Of a DNA stretch of 64,000 bases, positions 54,810 to 62,048 are shown piece by piece. The position numbers and the translations under genes are program-made. This DNA comes from Betaproteobacteria bacterium Ga0077526. GTDB lineage: Bacteria; Pseudomonadota; Gammaproteobacteria; Burkholderiales; Ga0077523. The stretch spans positions 62,001 through 126,000 of the forward strand of contig LNDV01000008.1 of NCBI GenBank assembly GCA_001464765.1, given 5' to 3'. The stretch's first letter is position 1. Each line of letters opens with the position of its first letter. The notes beneath the pieces are model-generated. The model saw only the letters and a program-made list of their open reading frames with translations. It was not told the origin of the DNA and did not search any database.

Positions 54810-56641
54810 AACGTCATTCGTTCCTCGGAGTCATCGCGGGCTCGCCGGGCATCGCGGACATGCTCCGGGAAGTGACTACCGGAACCAGTACCGGCCGTTC
54901 CGAATCGTCAACGACGCTCAACTCCGCCACCAGCTGGGTGGAAATCCGCAATCCGGCCGCCCATTTTGACCAGGTCTCGAGAGCAGAGGGTTACTGCGTT
55001 CTGATCGGCTCACCCAGGACGCTGGCGGGGAAGGCAAGCCACAGGCTCCGCGCGGCGGACCTCCTCGACCGGTATCTGTCCGAAGGTAGCGGGATGCTCC
55101 CCTCCATGGCGGGCGGGTTCGGATTCGTGGTCCATGACGCGGTGAAGCGACGGACCCTCCTGGCGGTGGACCGATTCGGAATCTATCCGATCGCGTATAG
55201 AGTTCTGGACAACGCGCTGGCGTTCGGGCGGTTTGCGGATGAAGTGGCGGGCCTCCTTCCGGATGGCGACCGCATCGACGCCCAGGCCTTGTTCGACTAT
55301 CTGTATTTTCACGTCATTCCCGGTGACGCCACCGTCTTCAAGGGCGTTCGCCGCCTGGAAGCCGCCCACTGCGCCGAATTCGAGAACGGGAAGCTGACGG
55401 TCCGCAACTACTGGACGCCCGACTACGCGCCGACCGACGCTTCATTCGCCATGTTGCTGGAGGAATTCCGCGAAGTCATGCGATCGAGCGTCGGCAATGA
55501 GATCGACGAACGGTCTACCGGCTGCTACTTGAGCGGGGGGACCGACAGTTCCTCCGTGGCCGGTTGGCTGGGGACGATCACCGGCGAATCGCCCCGGTGC
55601 TTCTCCATCGGATTCGATGCGGAAGGCTACGACGAGATGGAGTACGCGCGCATCGCGGCTCGTCGATACGGCGCCGACCACACTGAGTACTACGTGACGC
55701 CTGCCGACATCGTCCGAGGCATTCCTCTACTCGCCGAGCACTACGACCAGCCGTTCGGCAATTCGTCTGCGCTCCCCGCGTACTTCTGCGCCCGGAAGGC
55801 CCACGAAAAAGGCGTCGCCGTGATGCTGGCCGGGGACGGTGGAGACGAGATCTTCGGGGGCAACACTCGCTACGCGAAACAGAAGGTGTTCGAGCACTAT
55901 TTTTCAGTACCGAGCCCTTTGCGATCAGCGTTCCTGGAGCCGATTCTTTTGGGATCGCCGATCGGAAAGCTGCCTGTCGCCAAGAAAGCAGCAAGCTACA
56001 TTCAGCAGGCTAAGCAAGGACTTCCGGATCGCCTTCAGTCCTACAACCTGTTGCATCGACTCGGTGTCGACCGGATGCTCACCTCGGGCGCTCTGGCATC
56101 GGTTCAGACCGGCCATCCCGGCGAAGCGATGCGCGAGGTCTACGCTCGTTGCAACGATCCGGAAGTCGTCAACCGGCTCCTTGCTTTCGACCTCAAGTAC
56201 ACGCTCGCAGACGCTGACCTGCCGAAAGTCGTCCACACCTGTGAGATGGGCGGATGCGAAGCCCGCTTCCCTCTCCTGTCCGACGAACTGGTCGCGTTCG
56301 CCAATCGCTTGCCCGCCTCCCTCAAAGTGAAGGGCTACCGCCTTCGATACTTCTTCAAGGAGGCCTCGCGGGGGTTTCTGCCGGACGAAATCATCACCAA
56401 GACGAAACACGGGTTCGGACTGCCCTTCGGAACCTGGGTCGTTCGGGATCCCGCCCTAAACCGGTTTGCGAGGGACAGCCTGCTCGCTTTGGTCGACCGC
56501 GGCTTTCTCAAGTCGGAGTTCGTCAACGAGATCATGGGAGCGCGGCTGACCGAACACGCTGGCTTCTACGGGGAAGCCATCTGGATTCTGATGGTCCTGG
56601 AGCAATGGCTCCGAGTCCATGCGCCAAGCTTCCGGCTCTAG
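54806..56641 (+). CDS. Asparagine-synthetase homologue lacking the glutaminase cysteine
   Basis: The 611-residue protein has a class-II glutamine amidotransferase-like N domain and an ATP-pyrophosphatase domain with SGGTDSSS (243-250). Asparagine synthetases begin M-C-G and use Cys2 as nucleophile; here the chain reads MKRHSFLGVIAG with no Cys. The TTG start is fixed by AGGAG 7 bases upstream, and no in-frame start lies above it. The adenylation domain looks intact (FSIGFDAEGYDEMEYARIAA). Enzymes that lost this Cys, such as beta-lactam synthetase and lasso-peptide cyclases, join an amine already on the substrate. It is upstream of the Tat protein and the PqqD/HprK genes. Confidence 0.86.
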   Translation: MKRHSFLGVIAGSPGIADMLREVTTGTSTGRSESSTTLNSATSWVEIRNPAAHFDQVSRAEGYCVLIGSPRTLAGKASHRLRAADLLDRYLSEGSGMLPSMAGGFGFVVHDAVKRRTLLAVDRFGIYPIAYRVLDNALAFGRFADEVAGLLPDGDRIDAQALFDYLYFHVIPGDATVFKGVRRLEAAHCAEFENGKLTVRNYWTPDYAPTDASFAMLLEEFREVMRSSVGNEIDERSTGCYLSGGTDSSSVAGWLGTITGESPRCFSIGFDAEGYDEMEYARIAARRYGADHTEYYVTPADIVRGIPLLAEHYDQPFGNSSALPAYFCARKAHEKGVAVMLAGDGGDEIFGGNTRYAKQKVFEHYFSVPSPLRSAFLEPILLGSPIGKLPVAKKAASYIQQAKQGLPDRLQSYNLLHRLGVDRMLTSGALASVQTGHPGEAMREVYARCNDPEVVNRLLAFDLKYTLADADLPKVVHTCEMGGCEARFPLLSDELVAFANRLPASLKVKGYRLRYFFKEASRGFLPDEIITKTKHGFGLPFGTWVVRDPALNRFARDSLLALVDRGFLKSEFVNEIMGARLTEHAGFYGEAIWILMVLEQWLRVHAPSFRL

Positions 56642-56849
56642 TCCTGCCAGCCTGCCAATCGGAAGGGCCGATTCATCGCCGTCGGGAAAGTCTGTCGGTT
56701 CGTCTGATCGACATTTCATCCTACCGGGATTAGCGCCTGGTCCCGAAGCCTGCCCCGATACGTCGACCCTGTTTACAATGTTGTTCAGGCGACTACGCGC
56801 CCCCCACAAGACGCTATGCCAATCAGAGAGTTAACGAACACCGTCATGG

Positions 56850-56865
56850 TGGTATCCGAATTGCT
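56850..56865 (+). promoter_or_regulatory. Candidate sigma-54 promoter of the Tat-exported protein
   Basis: TGGTATCCGAATTGCT keeps GG at -24, TTGCT at -12 and the right spacing (10 bases between GG and GC). It differs from the consensus at three -24 positions. Transcription would start near 56876, 37 bases before the ATG. It resembles the site at 20958-20973, which would place this gene in the same RpoN regulon as PEP-CTERM genes. Confidence 0.6.
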
Positions 56866-56912
56866 CATGAATCGTTCAGAAGGCGTCAAACTACGCACAT
56901 TGAGGTAGATCT

Positions 56913-57416
56913 ATGGGCACCACAAAGAGCACGCGAAGAAAGTTCCTCAGCGGAAGCGTCGCTGCTCCCCTGATTTTGACTGTTCAGTCGGCGTCTGCGC
57001 TCCCGACCCCTCCCAGTTCCAGCAGCATGTGTCGGACGGCCGATCTCAATGCTGGGATTCCTCCTGCCGGCTATCTCCCTCTTCCGTCCCAGGACCCTTT
57101 GAATCCTGATCCTGACGCATGGTTGCGGAAGGAAATTCAGATTGTGACACTTTCTCAAGGAACTCCCGCCGTTGCAGTTCCGGGCTTTTTTGTTAGGTCT
57201 CTTAATGGGTCCGCGTACTTCCTTGTAAACAAGGATGATCCAATAGCGCTACCTCAGTTGTCGACGTTGGTCCCAGGCGGATACACGGAAACGCCCCACA
57301 GCACCCGTAGAGGCTTGGTTCTGGTTGACTCTGCAGGCAACACTGTCGGGTTCCAGTGGGAGAACACCGCCGGGGCCCAGAAGATCACCAAGAGCTGCTG
57401 GTCGTCGTTCAAGTAA
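56913..57416 (+). CDS. Small Tat-exported protein of unknown function
   Basis: The 167-residue protein begins MGTTKSTRRKFLSGSVAAPL, a twin-arginine signal (TRRKFLS) with a hydrophobic stretch and a cleavage site near SASA. The mature part (about 130 residues) is Pro- and Ser-rich at first, with two cysteines: one near residue 40 (SMCRT) and one near the C terminus (KSCWSSFK). No known domain. GAGGT lies 6 bases upstream. It stands between the Cys-less asparagine-synthetase homologue and the PqqD-like and HprK-like genes, and has a sigma-54-like promoter. It is the best candidate for the substrate of those enzymes; Ser and Thr are plentiful for phosphorylation. Function is not known. Confidence 0.75.
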   Translation: MGTTKSTRRKFLSGSVAAPLILTVQSASALPTPPSSSSMCRTADLNAGIPPAGYLPLPSQDPLNPDPDAWLRKEIQIVTLSQGTPAVAVPGFFVRSLNGSAYFLVNKDDPIALPQLSTLVPGGYTETPHSTRRGLVLVDSAGNTVGFQWENTAGAQKITKSCWSSFK

Positions 57417-57760
57417 TTCAGTCTGGTTGGCTTCAGTCGTCCAGCGCGGAGATCGTTCATCTGTTAGCTCCAAACACCGTCTGGCGTGCCATCGAAGACC
57501 CGGATCTCCGGGTGGTCGATTTCGACAATTGCTCCATGGTGTTTAATCCGATCACGTGGGATACGCACTACGTATCTCCCCTGATCGGGGCGGTTCTGGG
57601 ACTGCTTCGGGAGTCCTCATTTCCTACCGCAGGCCTCGCCTCGGAGCTGGCTGCGAATCCGGACGACGCGGCGGCCATGGTCGACCCGGTCCTCTCTGCG
57701 CTCTCCCAACTCGCCGCCTTTGGGCTCGTGACTTCGGACGACCAAAGTGCGAATTCGTGA
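57356..57760 (+). CDS. PqqD-like peptide chaperone
   Basis: The frame encodes up to 134 residues; the PqqD-like part is about the last 95 (LLAPNTVWRAIEDPDLRVVD, then WDTHYVSPLIGAVLGLLRE). PqqD proteins bind leader peptides of ribosomally made precursors and hand them to modifying enzymes. The start is uncertain: GTG at 57356 is the only ordinary start codon before the conserved part and would overlap the Tat gene by 61 bases; a CTG near 57401 or 57404 is possible. Its end overlaps the HprK-like gene by 14 bases. The context matches the HPr-rel-A system PqqD family named in TIGRFAM/NCBI. Confidence 0.72.
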   Translation: MGEHRRGPEDHQELLVVVQVIQSGWLQSSSAEIVHLLAPNTVWRAIEDPDLRVVDFDNCSMVFNPITWDTHYVSPLIGAVLGLLRESSFPTAGLASELAANPDDAAAMVDPVLSALSQLAAFGLVTSDDQSANS

Positions 57761-58715
57761 CCTTTCGGTCGGAAAGCTCGCCGCCGTTCTTAATGGGCAG
57801 GGTTTGGCCGTCGATCTCGGCGCGGCTCGCGTCAAGGTTCGATCGGACGTCCCAGATCTCGCCGCCAGCATCCACCGGGTATACGGAGACTATGGCGTAG
57901 AGGATTCTTCCGGATTCTTCGACGCTACGGTCGGCGTAGCCCGGGTCCGCGGGTACCGACGGCGATTTCGAGCACAGATCGAGCTACTGGTGGATGGCGA
58001 AAGTCCTTTCGAACCTTTTCCCGCAGACACCCACTTGCCCCTGATGGAATGGGGTCTGAACTACGCTCTGGCTGAACGACTGTCTCACTATCTTCTGCTG
58101 CACTCCGGTTCCCTGGCGAAAGGCAACGCGGGGCTGCTTCTCCCGGCAACACCCGGCTCTGGCAAGAGCACCCTCACGGCAGCGCTCATGTGCAGTGGAT
58201 ATCGACTGCTTTCCGATGAGTTCGGTGTCGTATCCCTCGAAAATGGCCTAGTCAATCCGATGGTGCGCCCCATCGCTCTCAAGAATCAGTCGATTGACGT
58301 CATTCGGCAGTTTGACCCCCAAGCCGTCCTTGGGCCAGAGTTCCCCAAAACTAGGAAGGGGAAGGTTTCCCACGTTGCGCCGTCTTCAGTAAGCGTGGGT
58401 CAGCGGGGGGCCGCAGCAGTCCCGACGACAGTCTTGTTCCCGAAGTACGAGGCAAACTCCAATGTGATCGTCGAAGAGGTGGACCCTGGTTCGGCGTTCA
58501 ACAAGCTTGCATTGAACTCCTTCAACTACGAATTCCTCGGCCCGCATTCCTTCGATGCGGTAACGCGACTGGTCTCCTCTTGCCGCTTCGTTCGGATGAC
58601 ATATGGTCGTCTTGCCGATGCTATCGCCACAGTCGACGAACTTGTACTTCAAGACTCGAAGAGATTGGGGAGTTCACCAATGTCCTTGCCAAGGGCCGGC
58701 CTGACCGAAGCCTGA
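57747..58715 (+). CDS. HprK-related kinase (HprK_rel_A-like)
   Basis: The 322-residue protein has a Walker A motif in LPATPGSGKSTLTAAL near residue 135 and YRLLSDEFGVVSLE, the acidic motif seen in HPr kinase/phosphorylases and PEPCK-like P-loop folds. It lacks the N-terminal sensor domain of true HprK. The start is GTG overlapping the PqqD-like gene. HprK homologues in lasso-peptide clusters phosphorylate a Ser of the precursor. By analogy it may phosphorylate a peptide or protein here; the substrate is not known. Confidence 0.82.
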   Translation: MRIRDLSVGKLAAVLNGQGLAVDLGAARVKVRSDVPDLAASIHRVYGDYGVEDSSGFFDATVGVARVRGYRRRFRAQIELLVDGESPFEPFPADTHLPLMEWGLNYALAERLSHYLLLHSGSLAKGNAGLLLPATPGSGKSTLTAALMCSGYRLLSDEFGVVSLENGLVNPMVRPIALKNQSIDVIRQFDPQAVLGPEFPKTRKGKVSHVAPSSVSVGQRGAAAVPTTVLFPKYEANSNVIVEEVDPGSAFNKLALNSFNYEFLGPHSFDAVTRLVSSCRFVRMTYGRLADAIATVDELVLQDSKRLGSSPMSLPRAGLTEA

Positions 58716-58940
58716 GCTGTTCCGGTCGGTAGACACCGGGGGGGGCTTGCACCTTCCGCGGCAGGCAACGATCTCGCCCCGGCGTGCTTTCTGCATGCCC
58801 CAGCCCAGTACCACGCCAGTCGCCGGTGGCTGCGCAGGATGTTCAGGCTCGTGGGGGCACTCCTCCCTCGCGGGTTCTGCGCTGATGCCTGTAGAGCCCA
58901 TGCCGCCGATTTCCCCCCATAGACCAGGAAACTCTGCCCC

Positions 58941-60140
58941 TTGAGACCTCTGGCGCTGCCTCAGCGCAAGGACGCCCGACTGCTCATCGAGGTGCTGGCG
59001 GACGCCCGCCGGGCTGGCTCGCTGGACTTGTCGCAATGGGACAAGACCGTCCGGCTCGCCAGGAACGCTGAACTGCTCGCTGTGCTCGACGACCGCATTC
59101 GTACCGTCGATGCAGGTGCTCGTATCCCGCCTTGTGTCGCGGCACATCTTCTTGGAAGCAGGACGATCGCCACGCATCGACGCCAGATCGGACTGCACCT
59201 TGTCGACAGTATCGGACGTCTCCTAGGTGGCCATGGATTCTCACCGGTGCTGTTGAAGGGCGCTGGATACATCGCCCAAGGCTTGCCAATGTCGCGCGGG
59301 CGACTCTTCGACGATATAGACATCCTGGTGCCGAGACCGGAGCTCGACGCAGTCGAAAAGCTCTTGATGGCACAAGGCTGGAAAACCGAAAAGCCAGACC
59401 CTTACGATCAACGTTACTACCGGGACTGGTCCCACGAGTTGCCGCCAATGCGACATCCCGATTTTGCGATGCAGTTGGACGTGCATCACACGATCGTTCC
59501 CGTAACGTCCCGGGGAAATCCCGACCCTGCCAGGCTTTTCCGAAATGCGATTCCTAGCGGCAGATCACCGTGGCTGGTTCTCTCGCCCGAGGATCAGGTA
59601 CTACACGCATCCGCCCACTTGTTTCTGGATTCGGACTGCACGAATCGATTGCGGGAACTGATCGACATCGACGGACTGGTCCGTGCCCACCAGACTCGCA
59701 CCAACTTCTGGGGGGCAATTGTCGATGGCGCAGAGGCTCACGGGCTCGGCAGATACTTCTGGTATGCGATGCGGTTCGTAACGTCCTGGCTGAACACGCC
59801 TGTACCCGACGATCTGTTTGCACGAATGCGACCTTTCGAACCGCCTTACGCGGTGCGCCGACTCATCGAAAGAGCAACGTCCACGTCCATACTGCCATTC
59901 GATCCTGACGGGCACCCCGACACGGCAAGGACCCTTTCCCACAGGATGATGACCATCCGGGCAGCTCTGCTCAGGATGCCACTGCCGTTGCTTGCCTATC
60001 ACGCAATGCACAAAGCAATCCGACAGAAAGCAGTCCGCGAGTCAAAACAGCCCAATGCCCCAAGAGACCATTCTCCACCGCCCGGGAGACCATCCCCCCC
60101 CCCGGGCAACGAACCGAGAGTGGCACTTCATGACACATGA
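58941..60140 (+). CDS. Nucleotidyltransferase family protein
   Basis: The 399-residue protein resembles the NTP_transf_5 family, with the metal-binding motif GRLFDDIDILVP near residue 120 and VLLKGAGYIAQG. The C-terminal tail (about 20 residues) is Pro-rich and includes a 10-C homopolymer (60094-60103), so its length may be uncertain. The start is TTG with AGGAA upstream. Members occur with HprK-like kinases and PqqD-like proteins in exosortase-bearing species and in some lasso-peptide clusters, where they elaborate a phosphate on the peptide. 225 bases separate it from the kinase gene. Confidence 0.78.
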   Translation: MRPLALPQRKDARLLIEVLADARRAGSLDLSQWDKTVRLARNAELLAVLDDRIRTVDAGARIPPCVAAHLLGSRTIATHRRQIGLHLVDSIGRLLGGHGFSPVLLKGAGYIAQGLPMSRGRLFDDIDILVPRPELDAVEKLLMAQGWKTEKPDPYDQRYYRDWSHELPPMRHPDFAMQLDVHHTIVPVTSRGNPDPARLFRNAIPSGRSPWLVLSPEDQVLHASAHLFLDSDCTNRLRELIDIDGLVRAHQTRTNFWGAIVDGAEAHGLGRYFWYAMRFVTSWLNTPVPDDLFARMRPFEPPYAVRRLIERATSTSILPFDPDGHPDTARTLSHRMMTIRAALLRMPLPLLAYHAMHKAIRQKAVRESKQPNAPRDHSPPPGRPSPPPGNEPRVALHDT

Positions 60141-60429
60141 GACCGGCCAGCCTGCGTAGCAGTGCAGGCATCGTCGCCGGCGTTTCCTGGCGGAGCGCGA
60201 TTGGGCCAAAGACTGTCCCGTTCACTTTATTAAGTTTTTCAGTCGTTTAGTGTGTTTTTGCGTCGTCAACCAACCCGCATCTGGGCGATCGGAGCGACAG
60301 GGCGAACTCTAGACGGGCCACGCTTAGTGATTCAGCCCGCCGGCAGCGCCCGGGCATTGACCTCGCTTAGGGCGAGAGTGGAAGACGGGGAATAACAAAC
60401 TAACAGGGCCTTTTGAGGGCATCCCAGGA

Positions 60430-61815
60430 ATGGTTCTGCTTTTCAATCAGAGAGTGCCGGTCGTCGCAGTACTGGAGCTTGCTTTGGCGAGCCTCGTTTT
60501 CTGCGCGTCGTTCATGAGCGCTGTGCTTGGCCACCTTCCCAACTCGTCCGAGGGCGAACTGATGGTCGGGGCTGCAGTGACCATCTTCGCCCTGAGTCAG
60601 ATCCTTTGTCTGGGCGCGTTTCAGCTGCACAGACTGGATGGAAACACATCTGCTTCGAGATTCGCGGTCAGAATCGTCCTGAGCCTTGCCGTGGGAAGCG
60701 CTCTGGTCTACGCACTGTTCTCGGCCTTCCCCGACGGCGCAGAGTATCGTGCCGCCTTGCCCGAGGCACTTTTGCTGTCTGCAGCCGGATTGCTCCTCGT
60801 ACGCCTGCTCCTGGTTTTCGGGGTCCAGATGGACTGGCTGTCCCACAGAATCCTGGTGCTGGGGACCGGGCCGGAAGCGGTTGCCGTGGAAAGTGCGCTT
60901 CAGGGAATGGCTAGATCTGGGGTGTCGTTGCTCGGCTTCTTCCCAATCAACTCCGCCGTCAGCCCTTCCGTGTCCCTGGACAGGATCGTGCGGACGTCGG
61001 GTTCCCTGGAAGAAACCGTCAAGCGATTGGGCGTGAATGAAGTGATCGTTGCCCTTCAGGAGCAGCGCGGTGGCATGCTGCCCGTAAGCCAATTGCTCAA
61101 CTGCCGCCTGCGAGGCGTCCGAATCACTGAGTTGTCTGCGTTTTTCGAACGCGTGACCGGTGAAGTGCCCGTGACGTCTCTCAAGGCGAGTTGGCTGATC
61201 TATGGCGATGGCTTCCGCCAAGGATGGTCAAGACGATTCGTGAAGCGAAGCTTCGATGTACTCGCTTCTGCGGTACTGCTCGTGTTGGCTGCGCCCATGA
61301 TGATCATCGCCGCGACTGCGATCTTCCTGGAAAGTGGTCGACCGATCGTCTTCAGGCAGGAACGGGTCGGTCTCGGCGGAAGACCGTTCATGCTGTTGAA
61401 GTTCAGAAGCATGCGCACGGATGCCGAGAAGGATGGCGTCCCGCGCTGGGCCGCGACCGGCGATCCCAGAGTGACTCGTGTCGGACGATTCATCCGAAGA
61501 ACTCGAATCGACGAACTCCCCCAGATCTTCAACGTCTTGAAAGGGGAAATGAGTTTCGTGGGCCCAAGACCCGAAAGGCCGTTCTTCGTGGCTCAGCTGA
61601 CTGAGCAAGTGCCCTTCTACGGCGCAAGACATACGGTCAAGCCAGGACTTACCGGCTGGGCTCAAGTGAGATATAGCTACGGCGCGTCCGTTGAAGATGC
61701 CGTGCGAAAGCTGCAGTACGACCTTTACTATGTTAAGAATCATAGCGTTCTTCTGGATTCGCTGATTCTCCTCAGCACCGTTCGTGTCGTAGTGATGGGG
61801 GAAGGCGTACGTTGA
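60430..61815 (+). CDS. Exosortase-associated polyprenyl-phosphate sugar transferase (EpsB/WcaJ-type)
   Basis: This 461-residue inner-membrane enzyme has four N-terminal helices, a nucleotide-sugar-like domain (HRILVLGTGPEAVAVE) and a C-terminal bacterial sugar-transferase domain (KRSFDVLASAVLLVLAAPMM, then KFRSMRTDAEKDG and DELPQIFNVLKGEMSFVGPR). It transfers a sugar-1-phosphate to undecaprenyl phosphate, the first step of exopolysaccharide synthesis. It matches the PEP-CTERM system-associated sugar transferase family. GAGGG lies 10 bases before the ATG. It is followed by prsK. Confidence 0.93.
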   Translation: MVLLFNQRVPVVAVLELALASLVFCASFMSAVLGHLPNSSEGELMVGAAVTIFALSQILCLGAFQLHRLDGNTSASRFAVRIVLSLAVGSALVYALFSAFPDGAEYRAALPEALLLSAAGLLLVRLLLVFGVQMDWLSHRILVLGTGPEAVAVESALQGMARSGVSLLGFFPINSAVSPSVSLDRIVRTSGSLEETVKRLGVNEVIVALQEQRGGMLPVSQLLNCRLRGVRITELSAFFERVTGEVPVTSLKASWLIYGDGFRQGWSRRFVKRSFDVLASAVLLVLAAPMMIIAATAIFLESGRPIVFRQERVGLGGRPFMLLKFRSMRTDAEKDGVPRWAATGDPRVTRVGRFIRRTRIDELPQIFNVLKGEMSFVGPRPERPFFVAQLTEQVPFYGARHTVKPGLTGWAQVRYSYGASVEDAVRKLQYDLYYVKNHSVLLDSLILLSTVRVVVMGEGVR

Positions 61816-62048
61816 TTGTCTGCGTGCCCATCGCGGTTTACGCGCGCCCTGCTTAGCCGCCATCCGCATTCGCGGGCCACGGCGATCGCGGCACGGGTAA
61901 TCCCATGAATCGTGTCCCGCTTCTTTCGCGTTCCGGGCGCCGGGAAATCCAAGGCTGAGGGTCACTGCGGCCTCGGCGCCCCGAAGGCTGACCCGACAGA
62001 GATGCCCTGTTTCTCAGCAGTGTTGGGCGTACGAGAACTGACCACTGA

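Noticed and set aside
56816..56908. 30-codon frame (MPIRELTNTVMVV...) just before the Tat gene, considered as a RiPP precursor
   Set aside because: It has no ribosome site, overlaps the proposed sigma-54 promoter, and has no leader/core pattern. The promoter reading explains the sequence better.
60250..60429. Possible c-di-GMP (GEMM-I) riboswitch before the sugar transferase, because of ACAGGGCGAACT
   Set aside because: The second conserved part (GGGACGCAAAGCC-like) and the GNRA tetraloop are not found.
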